64,000 bases of DNA from Lingula anatina (lineage: Eukaryota; Brachiopoda; Lingulata; Lingulida; Lingulidae), in contig NW_019775972.1 in the NCBI RefSeq assembly GCF_001039355.2, positions 34,469-98,468 of the forward strand. The letters run 5' to 3'. Position 1 is the stretch's first letter. Each line of letters opens with the position of its first letter. Position numbers and translations under genes: made by a program. The notes below the pieces were generated by a model that was not told where the DNA came from, made no database searches, and was given only the letters and a program-made list of their open reading frames with translations. Below are positions 25,901 through 39,700 of the stretch, one piece after another.

Positions 25901-28900
25901 GTTATTGTGACACACTCCCATATCTTGTTTCAAGTGAATTCATTCAGTTTTTATTGAAATTGGTTTATTAACCAGGTACTTCATGTTTTTACCTGACAAT
26001 ATGAGCGAGTCATCTGATAATAGGCCTTTGTCATCCGACTCCTCACCGATTTTTCGCTCATGTTTGCGCGTTGCACGTTGCCGGATTGCCTTCTTGACAG
26101 CTGAAAGGTGGGGTGTCTGGCCTTCTTGGCTTCTGGAACGCATAAATAATACATTAAAGAACTTACAGTGTACCATTTGTACATTCATTTTAAGACATTT
26201 GATAGAAAAGTGTGACTTTAAGGATAAGTATGAACAGCTGCTGACCTTAACTTTTAAGTTTCCATGGAGATCTTGATTTTGCTGAAAAGCAGCTGCTGTT
26301 TTTCTGTATAAAATGAATCAAAACTAAAACGAATAACTGGTTTTAACTACTAATGTACACCACTCCTACTGAAGCTACAATTCAAGTATCATACCTATAG
26401 AACTTATTTTGATCAAAATAAATATATTTGAGTAATTTAAATTGATGTACATGTAGGTTTTGTGTTAAATCACTGAACTAGGGTTAAGTCAGTTATTTCC
26501 AAAACAATGTTTTAAAAACCTACAATAATGTATAATTTGCCTTGAAAAAAATTTAAGATAAAAGAATACAGGAACTATATCTATGCTGTCATCATCATCA
26601 TTTTCCTTTCAAAGAAAGTTTTACATTTATATTCTTAAAATGTCACAACCATTAGATGATTATTTTGAACATACATTTTAGCATCAATCACTACAAAATC
26701 CATTCCTACAAATATATTGTAAAGTGCAGTCATGTTTATCGAAACAATAGCACAAAAGGTAAATGTGCACAAAATATTAATAAATAGTACACCCACCCCC
26801 CTGCAAGAGCACTATCGGGCTGTGCAAAATTTGGACCATGACTGCCTGTCAATAAAACCTTACCAGCGACAAGTAAAACACTTTATGTCTCCTTGATCTA
26901 AGCCGATTTAAGTAATAAGACATGCTAGTTAAAATAGAACAAACTCAAGTATGGTGTTCGAAAAAATTATATGCTCCACCAGTACAACATAGAAAACCCT
27001 TTGATAAAACTGTTTAGAAAGACAACCATATCAATTCTTGGAAAGCCAACTACATCCAAGTAATCAATTTACTTGACCTTGAATATACTGCGTAATAACA
27101 ATACAAGGAAACCCCTTCAAGCTTCATGCAAACATATTCTAAAGAAAAACAATAACTACTTTAACTACTTAATTTACTAACTTCTTCCCCCTGCATGAGC
27201 TGCAGGTGCATCCCATGTTTCTCCCTCCTCCTTCAATTCACCCCATGTCTACTACTCCATGTTGGTCTTATGATATAAACAACCCTCCCGCGATGGAGTT
27301 TTAAACATGCCAGTAGCACCAACGTCATGTATGACCTCTCAAAGGTTTGTTCGCTTGGAGACACATAGCAATCCAGGACAAACATTCCCTTAAGTGTTGT
27401 TCAAAGTTTATGCAAGCTTTCATCCATTTCAGGATCTGAACCGTTCTATCTGAGTTTAATCAAAACTTTTTGCATTCTTGCCAAAATTTACGTTATTGAT
27501 ATTCTAACCAGTTGGTCAATACCCAGCCATTGGTATGAGACCTTTGAATGTGATTTGTCAACAATAAGAGAGTTTTAAAAACCATTGACCCATGTCCCAA
27601 TGTGCCAATCTAAATCTAGGTCAATCATTGTGTTATAAGTAAATAATCCATAAAAATGTGAATTTCACATTGTGATTTTGATAGAAAATGTATTACATGT
27701 CAGGTAAAGGTGTTATAAGTACAACAATGTTCGTATGAAGTAGCAGTTTCAACCAACTATCAATCCTACACTCCACATGGAAATAACATCATGTAACTAC
27801 TTTTGAAAGCCCCCTGCACAGCTATTAATATCACAATTTTCTTTGCAACTCAGCATGTCTCGTTGTTCTTGCTGTATGGGAGTGAGCAGACTTTAAATTA
27901 AGAGAAAATATATCAGCTGATATTTAAAACAGCTGGTGGAAATGTCAAAAAAGAAACTAGTAACAGTTAAGCAGCAAATCCAAGCAAAAAGAAAAAAAAT
28001 TGGTAATAACAGAAAAACAATTTCAGCTATCAAGTCTTCTCATAATATTGTATCAACCTTTTAATAATTTACCTACTAAAAATGAATCTGCACAGAAGTA
28101 TTTTTTACAGTATAAAGCATCTAATGCCACATGGGTCTTCAATCAATTTATGCGATTGTTGCATCTCATTCTGGGAGAGAATTTTGTATTGACACAGCAT
28201 TGAAGTTCTAAACACTACCTGAATTTACCCAGAAATTCTAGGTGTTGACACAAGGTGAGGCTATTGACAAGACTGTAATTAATTTGCACACACATCCTCA
28301 GCTATAACAAAGTTTCTTTCTCTGATGAGGAATCTCCAAGGAGACAGATTGTTCAATTAACCTCCTATTCTAGCTTGATCATGCCAATTGCTATTTGGTT
28401 TTAGTGTCACCTGAGTTTAACGTTGCCATGTAAATGTGGTTGCCTTGGTTTTTACTGCCTCCAAGGAGTTGTTTCAGATTTTAACTCAGCCTTTCACTTA
28501 TTTCACCATGAAAGTTGCGTGATGTACTAAAATTACATATCAATGTGTGACAAAAAGTGGGCCATGCATGCTTAGAATGCTGTGTATTTTAAAAACATGA
28601 CAAGACTCACATTACAATGTACCACTGTTTTTCATCAGCATAAAAAAAATAAAATAGTAAATTAACAAAATAAGCTGGGAATAAGTTGCATTCAACATGT
28701 TTTGTAAAATAAACTGATGGATGACCATTCCTATTTTGCAGAGCATGAATAATAATTTACCAGGTATTTTGCTATTTTACTTCTGTCTCAGTGGTAAACA
28801 TTCAAAATTTGATGTAGGGCTGATGTAAGGCTTCTCTGGGCCCCTGTTGATTTAATCAATCAATTCTTAATGCCACGTTCCCCAAACAATTCATCTATGT

Positions 28901-31900
28901 GTTGGAAGACAGATTGATTTTGACATAAACCTTAATTTCAAAATCAGTGTTTACTGCAAGATCATGTTTTAGTCAATTTGTATCAGGTATTAAGCCTCTA
29001 GGAGTTACAGGAAACATAACTGTAATCAGAGACAGAAAATATACCAGTAGGACTAATTAATCTAGATAGGAAACCCAAACCTGGCACCTAAAAGGTCTTT
29101 TTCATTTCCCCTTAATATAACATTTCCATTAAATGATCTTATATGGTAAATCTACATTAAAATGCAATACATAAAATCAATCAATTCTGAGAAAATTTGT
29201 GTTCGGGTAACACATTGATCGATTTAAAGTAAATTCTCATAATATTCAAACAAAATGATTAATCTGTATTTTAGTTTTATTTTTAAAAAGCCTATTTTGA
29301 ATAGTGAGTTGGGTGTAATTCTAAATCTTGAAAATAAGTGGTGTTCAAAATTTCAAAGTTGCAGCTGAATCAACTTGATATCCTACAGCACTCACCTCAT
29401 CTGAAGATGTCTGAGAGCTTCCCTCAACATGGCCACTTGCTCTTCCTCATCCATTTCTTCTCCAAGGGAATCATTGGAGAAAACACTGTTGGGTTCTGCC
29501 TTCAGTTTGGCCATTAAACTTCTAATGGTAGCCTCTTGTTCCTCATCAACAATTGGGTCATCAGCTAGTTCTTCTGCTCCACGGCCATGATGAAGATTCT
29601 CACTGGGAGAATCTCTCTCCCTTTCGTCTAAGGAGTCATCGGAAAAATGTCCTTCTTTACCTTTCAGTGTGCTTACTTTTTTGCTGGGAACTGATTGTCT
29701 CTGACCAGTGACAGATTTTACATGCTTGGGCATTATAGTAGACTCAAGTTTGCTCCCATCTTGCATCCCTGTTTTGCAGCCCTCTGGTGTCTCTCCTGTA
29801 AGCGAATCTTGGGATAGATACTGTTGCTCTGCTGGGACTGAAGATGATGGAAGACAACCCTGAGATGGATTTTCATCTATGGAATCCCGTGAACCAAATT
29901 GCTCTTTACCACTGCGAGGAGAATGATTTAAAGAATCCTGTGAGATAAATTGTGGGTCATTCAATGACTCGACTGACACACATGCATTACTGCCAGAATG
30001 TGGTACTTGGAGGTGCTGTAAATTCAGTCCATATTCCTCCTGCCCAGGTTCTGACTTCCTGCCAAGGTCATCCTCATCTTCATCAAGGGAGTCACCGGAA
30101 TATTCATCTTCTTCTTTGATATCATAAGAATCCACACCCGAGGCACTACCTGACTGTTCTATTTCATTCTTAGCAGCATCACTATCTCCAAAAGCATCAG
30201 AGAGGGCATCTTCGAAAGCTTTAGAGTAATCATCCAACTGATCTCCTTTAACAATGATCCTTCGACTCTTAGACCCTGCAGAACCAGGCCTTTCCCTGCT
30301 GTTTGTCCTTGAACGGCGTTCATTTCTCTCGCACACTTGACCTTCTTCGTCTGATTCTCGCTCTATGGAACCTCCCCTTAAACTGCGGGCAAAAATTTCA
30401 TGGGTACGGTCGACAGATTTACGCCTCTCTTTGGAATCTGCATCACCTCCGATGCCTCTGAGAGATCCTGAAAGAAAACATTTTAAAAGCTTGATAAAAT
30501 GATAAAATATTAAATGGTGTAATTGTTTTATATACATGAATTATCAGGATAATAAATTAAATGCACTTATCAGATAATGCTACTACTATTTTTGAAACAT
30601 CTGAAAAAAAATTGCAAATTTTCATCAATGTGTCTTATATTGCAACAGGTCATTACAAATGTATGGTATTTACTTTCCCAGGTATTGTAACTATTTGACA
30701 CAACACAAACATACCTTCATTCTCACCGCCACCACTGCTACCACCAGGTAAGTAAAACTCCACAGGTATGTCATCAGAGTTACTCCGCCTTTTGACCCTC
30801 TTGTATATTACAGACCTCCTGATTGGACTTGGAGTTTCCTTCCGAGTAACGGCTCTTTTAGAACCAGTTTTAGCTGACTGAGAAGGGCTGACAGAAGTTG
30901 GTCCACTGTCTGCAGACGTCAGATCTCTTGGGGTCTTTTGTGCTGATGTTGGGGTTGCTGATGAATCCTCACTCTTTTCAGAAGCACCTTTTCTAGAAAG
31001 AGGTGTCCTTTCCCGCCAAGGTCTATGCCTCTCTTGTCTAGCAGACGATCTCTCTGATTCTTGTCTCACTTCCTTTTCCAGTGTAGGTGTTGTTTCTCTC
31101 CATGGTTTCCGTCTTTCCTTTCGTGCTCTGGATCGGCTACTTTCCTGTGCGCTTCTGTCTTGGTCAGCAGACTCTCCATCTTTGAGAGTCTTTTTTGTGG
31201 GAGTAGTTTCTTGCCAAGGTCGTGGTCTTTCTTCTCTGACCTTTCCTCTTACGGTTTCTGTAAATATAAATTTTTGCATCAATCTGAAAGATAACTGAAC
31301 AGAATAGAAAGTTTTTATATTTCACATAAACATGCTTAGCATGCAAAACCTTCAATGTTTTTCTGCTTATGACTGTAATATGAAATTGCTTTCTAAAAGT
31401 GTATATGTAACATATTGCCGAAAAAACACACCATCTGTTACCTAATGTGTATATGCATGCATGGTAAGTATTGATAGCTGGGGTACAATTTAACATGACT
31501 GATTACCTTTGGCCATCACAGGTTTGACAATTTTTGGACCACTTTTACTCCTCTCCCTGTGTTCTGTTGACCCTGTGGACTCTCTGCTCTGAGATCTGCC
31601 TGTTCTCTCAGTGTCTCTACTGACAGAACTTGACTTGTCTTGAGGAATGTCTGAGCTTGCTGCAGGTCCTGCACCTGCAAAGGGTAAATTAACTTTACTT
31701 CATGAACACCTTTTTCAATTATATATTGATCAAATTCAATCAAAGACATTGTAATTGATTTATAATATGTATGACGTGTTAGCTTCAATTCAACCACCTG
31801 CTACATATTGATCAGTTCTACCTATTATAAACATGGTAACTTTTAAGCTGGTTTATTCAAATTTATTAACTTATTTATCCGACTACAAATATAGGTACAG

Positions 31901-31958
31901 CCAAATGCTGTATAATGTTTGAATTAATTTTCATCAAAAAAAAAAAATAATAAAATAA

Positions 31959-32012
<54 letters not shown>

Positions 32013-34555
32013 TTAAAAAAAATAGTCATCAGGTCACTCAGTAAGTATGAACATAGTTTATTTGCAGGGTCCAACAGGAACTCACCTATTTCTTCCAAAG
32101 AATGATCACAAGCAGAATGTATAACAGGAGAGAGACCCTCATAGCTCCTGGTTGCTGTCACATTATCACAAGACGGTCTCTGGTGGTCTGGAGTGCTGCC
32201 CTGTGTCCCCCTAGTATGGGAAGACTCCACCAGACCCTCATTACTGCGGGCTCTGAAGGTGGCATCCACAGCCATGGCTCTCTGCACTGAAGTCTGGTAC
32301 GTGTGACCCACTGGCAGAGGCACCTGTTCAAGATGAGAAAATTTAATTGATATTCTTCTTTCAAAGAATTTGTAGGGGGATGTATCAAGGGGAACAACTT
32401 TAAACTGAAAACATGCTAAAAGTGGATTCTTTTATGTGAAGTGCATAAATTAATTTAAATAAAAATAATCAATGGAGTTGTACCTGCACTGTGGAATGTA
32501 CTTCTAAAATGTTAATTAAATCAGGATTTGTGTACAATAATTATTATTATGCAAATTATTGCTAAAAAGCAAATATTAGGGTATTATTATTCTATTCTTT
32601 GCCAACCACAAAGTACCATATTCTTCATGCAAGCAATACTTACCCTCTGAGCCACATTATCATCACTCCAGGCTCTGGCAACATGGTCCACCTGCAGGCC
32701 TCTCACCAGATGAGCATGGAACTCAATGTTACCTAGCCTCTCAGGGCTCACTGCAGATGGTGCTGTTGTCACTTCAGTACCCGCTGTGTGGTTATCACTT
32801 TCTAATTGGGTTGGCGGTTCATCGAATTGCCCTAGAACAATGTCATCATCTATGAATGGAATATCCTGTAGGTCAGAAATGGGTGAAGATGTCTTTGGAA
32901 TGTGTTTGCTGAGATCACTTGCAGATGGTCTATTGTGTTGGTTGAGATCTGATGGTGACTCTGACTGTTTTTCAAGATCAGATGACGATTCCTCATGAGG
33001 ATGCACTTCTATCACTATACCATCACTATCAGTGCTCTCATCCATTTTCTCAAACAGACATTCCTTGGAGTCAGAATCATCACTGCTGATTTTCTTTCTT
33101 TTGATGACTGGCTCACTATGGCAAGGTGCTAAATTTTCAAAACTGTCGGCTTTTGCATCTGAATCTGACTGTTTTTTAACCAGGCTATATTCATAAATTT
33201 TCCACAAAGGCTGAGTATCCTGTTTGTTTGGAGGGAATTCTCCATCAGATGTTCCATCAAAGCTGTTCTGAGTGTGAAGTTCACAACTGCTCCTCGTTCT
33301 CATCCCCTGATGATGATGATGCTGTCCGTGACCAGAGGCACTCAAAAGACTGGACCTATCGGACATGTCATAACTAGAGTCAAACATGGAGGAATTCAAT
33401 TCCTGGTCACTGGACTCCTCTGCTGAGAGTCTTTCTGGAATGCTTGCAAGGCTTGAGCTCATCCTATCCAACCCTGGGCTTGGAGTCCTAGGATGTCTGT
33501 GAGATCCCACCGAGTCATACCCAAGGCCTCTTCGAGACTTTGAAGGCCTCCTGGCTAACCCAGAGTCCATGCTAGATGCTCTACCCCTAGGGGGCATCTG
33601 CTGGGATGTAGAGTCATCAACCCCTCTTGGAGAAGTCAATGAAGTGGATTTTGATTTGGACAGAATAATTGGCAATGTTTTGGCTTTAATATCATCATCA
33701 GTATCACCCGTTTTTGACAATTTTCTTTTGTGTTCCTTCTTGAAGAATTTTTTCACCTGTGCAGGTGCCTTGTATAACCTTTTTGTCACCTGTTCTGCCA
33801 TTGAAGACAGTTTCCAAGATTTGGATGGCTTAGCAGAAGTCTTTTCTTCCCCATCACTTGACTTGGGTTTCTTCACCTTGACACTGCTGTCAGAACTTAA
33901 ATGCAAACTTGGCAATGATCCTCCAGACTTGGAGCTGGAGAGAGAATTAGTGGACTTTGATACATATTCCCCAAACTGATTACTTAGCGTCTCACAACTT
34001 GAGTCTTGGGGAGACAATAATGACAGAGAACTATCTGTTTGCATAGATTCGTGAATAAACTGCCTAGTTCGTATCTTGGGAGTTGCATTCAACACTTGCA
34101 CTGTAACAGACGCTCCAGCTCGGGTTTCATCCCCATCAGATGAAGTCTGTGTGTGTCTTTCAAGATACGCCTCCAACTGATGTTTCTTGCTCTGCAGTTT
34201 TCTCTCATCAACATACTGTTCAGAAAGCTGTTCCAATTCTCTGACATCCTGAGTTTTATAGCTTTCCTCAATTTCTGTGAGTTTTTGCTTTTCTAATTTG
34301 ATATGCTGATTCTCCAATTCCAGCTGCTCTTGTAAAAGTTTTTCTTGCTGATGAATGTCCTGTTCAATTTCCATCTCAGAATGCCTCAGGATGAGTTCTC
34401 TCTGAGCAAGGTCTTTCAATCTTCCCTCAACTGTGTCCTCTTTGAAATGTGTAATATCAGTGGGTTTTAGCTCTGAAAGGAGAGAAATAAGACCCAATCA
34501 ATTTATGTGCAGCATAATTGTCATTATGAAACTTAAAGAGGATAACTCTCTCTCT

Positions 34556-34641
<86 letters not shown>

Positions 34642-36739
34642 TTGATTTAGAACAATTTCATGGACCATACACAATTGAATAGAAAAAAAAAACTAAAACT
34701 TTTATCCTACTATGTATCCCATGTATTTATAATGAATATTTCCAAATAAAAAAGAAGTCCAATCATGAAAACCCGTGCTCTGGGGCTATACCTTGTGGCT
34801 CATCAGAAGCAGTCTGGATACTGATGTGTGAAGCTTGAGATTCTGTCTGGACGGCAAATTCCCCACAACTGGAATCAGTCTGAGTGGCCAACTCCTGACT
34901 GTGTAGCAACCTCTGGTCATGTAACTCCTTTAAATGCTGCAGTTCTTCATTCATGAGTCTGCGATCTAAAATAAAAGATACACGTCAGATATATCAGTTA
35001 TAATTCTATTTTAATTAAAATTAAAATTAGTGCACTGAGATCAAACTAAAATCTGCTTCACGGTCATCAAAAGGTGATAAAATACTAATTATCATGGATG
35101 ATATAATTTTGCAGCTTTAGATTATACAAACAAATAAAATACAGACCACCTACAGAGATCAATTAAATCACTGCAGGAACACAAACATACTGCCGACAAT
35201 TTCAAAATGAATATAGTAACAAAATATTTTATTCCAAAATTGGTACTAAATATAAACAATTCCTGAGAGAAACTACCTCTGGCAGAAGCTACAAGTGCAA
35301 AAAAAAAAAAAAAAAAAAAAAAAAAGATAACTGGTGCATGTTTTTGACATTAAAAAAACTATCCGTCAGAAATAAACTTACGTTCATCTCTTTCCTGCTG
35401 CAGTTTTCTTGTGGCTTCTGCAATCTGGTCTTGGGCTTTCAGTCGCAGTCTCTCCAACTCCTCCGTCTTCAGCCTTATTAACCTCTGCTGCTGATTCAAT
35501 TCCGCTTTGTGGTGTTCATGACGCCTGTACATTTCCTCTTCTTTTTCTAACCGCTCCTCTTCCGCTTTTCTGCACTCATTTTGAAGGATTTGTAGTTCAC
35601 TCCTGATAAAAAAAAATCTTTCTATAAATTTCCATAGTACAAATAAAATGTTAAACCTAGTATTAATCTTACATTATTATTTTTTTAAAATTGTAAACAT
35701 ATGGATAACATAATCCTGTTACAATGCAATTAATGCATGTACACTTAAAGACCTAAACACTTTTGAACTAAAATCGGCTATATGACATCTCCTGATAACC
35801 TGGCATTTGCTCCAGAATATCTGGTCATTTGGTGACGTCAGTGTGGAAGTTAGTCTCTATAGTAACAGGCATACATTTAGCGCTTTAAAAGCTTAATTTT
35901 TCCCATCCTGTTATCTTTGTCTTGCATGATGGATTGGTGATAGTCCTGAACATTTAGTGCATTTTCATATATAAGTACATGTCCAACACTTGGTCACATT
36001 TTCTCTTAAAGTGTTATAGAACAGAAATGAAATTTTTCTCATAATCTCAGAAACTCTTGAGAGCTAGATACACAGCCTTAGCTGATCTAACACATACCGT
36101 GTACTTTAGTTGTTGCCTAAATTCTTTGTGATTCAAGGAAATCAAAAACAATGTTGAGTATAAGATGATATAAAACCATCAATATGTCAAAACAACCCCA
36201 TGGTATCTATGTTCTTGTGAAAAATTAATAACATAGCCCTGACATTATTTGAAAATAAATCCAACTGTATGCAATAGAAGACAGCTGGGTTCATAACTTA
36301 ACATCTTTGGAGGCAAATAATTTTTACGGTGACAAATCATGATTGAAAGTAAAAATTGTTTAAAAAAAAAAAATCAGACCACCCTACATTTTGAAATGTA
36401 AATAAAATGATAAGATGTACTTATCACACCAAAAAGATTATACTAGACCAAGTGCTATTGACTGCTGATAAAAAAGCAGGATTTTATCATTTTGAGCATC
36501 AGCATCATATCTCCATGTTTTTCTTATATACAATTATAAGGATATACAATACCCCAAATTTAAAGTAATTGAGTGTTATTGTAACATTGCTCTTCTTTTC
36601 ATATGCATTGTATATAATCAACCAAAATTGCAACATAATTTCAAGTGCCAGACATTTTATTTTCTCTCTGAATGCATCCTGATTCACTGAAATTAACCTT
36701 AATTGCTTCTTTTGGTCTTTGCTAGCTTTCTGATATATN

Positions 36740-36782
<43 letters not shown>

Positions 36783-39700
36783 GACCACCCTACATTTTGA
36801 AATGTAAATAAAATGATAAGATGTACTTATCACACCAAAAAGATTATACTAGACTAAGTGCTATTAACTGCTGATAAAAAAGCAGGATTTTATCATTTTG
36901 AACATCACAGCATCATGTCTCCATGTTTTTTTTATATACAATTATAAGGATATACAATGCCCCAAATTTAAAGTAATTGAGTGTTATTGTCACATTGCTC
37001 TTCTTTTCACATGTACTGCATATAATCTACCAAAATTGGAACATAATTTCCAGTGCCAGACTTTTTATTCTCTCTCTGAATGCATCCTAATTCACTGAAA
37101 ATACCCTAAATTGCTTCTTTTGGTCTTTGCTAGCTTTCTGATATATAACTGTAATAATGCTACTTTTACATAGGGAAGATAAAATTTTTCACTATTTGCT
37201 ATTACCCTATCTTATCAGCTCTGTTAGTGACACAGTTTCTCTTTGTATGTGGGTGTTTCTTATTATAAGCAGAAGTAGAGACCTGAAAGCAAAGTGTTAT
37301 ACTGTGTTTGCTATTAACTTAACATAATTGCATCTCTAGGAACAAAAGGGTCCAAAAAAGCTGGTACATGTATGGTATTCTAGAATGTTATTTCCATTGT
37401 CTCTACTCCTTGTAATATTGAGAGCAATTTATTTCCCGTCAAGGATACACTATGTCTTCACAATGTAAACTGACTGAGCAAACAAAAACAGAACCTATCT
37501 TTAAGAAACACCACCCATATGTATAATACACATATTATATAAAATAAGAATAAAAAATCAAATGTCATTTATGGAAACAGTTGACTCATATAAGTGCAAA
37601 TAATCTAATTTATAGTTAATCAGTTAATTGTTGATAAGATTGATTCAAAGGCTCCATCTGTTCAGTAGAAATCAAAGAGAGAATCTCCTTTCACAACCAG
37701 TCAGGAAATTTACCACACTGCCATCAATATGCAACCACTGCCTCTCCACAGACTAATGACATGTTGAGGGACCACATACTTTGTTGCTGCAAAAGTGATT
37801 TTTCATCCTCTGAGCTTGAGGAAACTTATAAACAAAGGGAATACAAGATGTGTACCTTTTTATCTTTTTACTCTTCCTGGCCCTGCAAAGTCCACATGTC
37901 AACATGTTCATCCTGACTGATATTTCATTTATGCCCCAGACTCTGTCTAATATGATGTTAAGTTTTCCAACAGAATAGGTTTGAGCAGTGAAGTCTACAG
38001 TATCTGTGTTATAATTTACACTCAACGTCAACAGACATAACGATCTTCATTCTCCCTCTGTTTACAGTCCACTATAAGGTTATAATCCTCCTTATTTGAA
38101 TTATGGTCTCCTTGGCAAACAGCCATTGGTTTAATGTTTACTGTGCTTATATTGGAAGTGGAAGTTTGTTTTTAACTCCATCTAATTCATTATGATCTTC
38201 TACATCTCTTGCCTTGCAGAATTTGTCAACTATAGACAAACTCTGCCTGTTCTTTATTTGGTAACCTTGCTTTAAAGTTCCAATATGCAGGTGATAAATA
38301 CTGCATGGAAAGGTGCATTAGCAATATGGCAATGATTAAAGCACTTATAAAAGCTTATTAGTTATTGCAAAATCAAAAGCCATCACATACAAGACAATAT
38401 ATATGACAAAAAAGAGCTACTTCTATATACACCAAAATTTCATAATGTGAAAGAAACCAGAGTTTTTTTAATGTTGACAAAATGTTGAGATCAAAGCTTT
38501 TGGATACACTGTATATTAAGCTGCTTTACAAAACAACAGAAATCAAACTTGTATTTTTTTTAGCTTAATAATATGAAGGTTCTTCAAATATCCACAAGTT
38601 GTTGAGCAACTGCAGTATTTTAAAATTAATCTAGCTGCAATTGCTGTTACCCTTAGCAACAATCCTCCCCATTGCAATATTAATGTTTAAGTAGAGCTAT
38701 AATATCTTTTTTTCCTTTAAGCTAAAAAATATGAAAAGTTCCACAAAATTAACAGATTGCAGAGAGGCTGTGGTCTAAAATTAGTCTTGGTGCAATAAAG
38801 CTCTGCTGTAACCATGGGCAACAAACACTGACGCAGGTTCATCAGTCACAAGATAAAATCCTTCCTGAGGTGAATAAAAAATGTTCTTCGCTATTGACAG
38901 GTTGTCCAGTTGCAGTTTTTCAAAACCTGGGTCTTCCTAATAGCTCTCACTAGAGCGATCACGTATATTCATACTATGGTGAAATCCAATGACATTCTAT
39001 TCTCTCAGGTAACAAATCTATGCAGCATCACTCACTAGCCATAGATAGGTATAAAGTATAATCTCCAGCGTTAACTTCAAGCAGCACCTTTTATTGGTAC
39101 AATCAGCTTGAGCTGGATATTCAAGCCGCAATTACGGCCAGCCAGGTGACTGGGAAAGGCCATACTGCCTGGCCATTTATGATCTTCTTTTGTAATCAGG
39201 ATTTCCATCACAACCAACGCAAGCTGGTAATAAAATATTGCTTGAAGTTAACGTTGGAGATTGTACTTTATACTGGTGAGTGATGCTGCATAAAAAGGGT
39301 ATCCCTATCAAAGGACTATTGATCAGATCAATAAATCAAACAATGATAATCGGTTTAGTTCTTCCTGGATTCTTTCAGCATGGGTGACCATGTTTGATAC
39401 CCAAGAGACCTTCCTGAAGACAATACTACTTTTAGCATTAAATTGCTACAAACAAAGCTTTTACAACAAGGGACAATATCTCCTATTGATTATAAATATA
39501 CTGAAGATTGTTGGCTAATGGTTTTCATTTCTATAGGGTCATAAATCACTGAAAGTGTGCAGAGTTGTCATGGTAAAATATGACAGGATGCAAAGTCACA
39601 AATTGCCTTCCTCATTCAATGAAAGCAGGAGCTAGAACTCGGGTCTAAAGTGTTATATTCATTGTCCTTATATATACTATGTATACAATGCAAAAATTCT

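Noticed and set aside
34433-34645. Open frame reading through the GA microsatellite (poly Arg-Glu)
   Set aside because: Simple-repeat translation, antisense to the gene, not a protein.
37753-38031. Minus-strand open frame with several Cys and Lys
   Set aside because: No spacing like a zinc finger, no splice context, and no phase fit; a chance open frame in a 5-kb intron.
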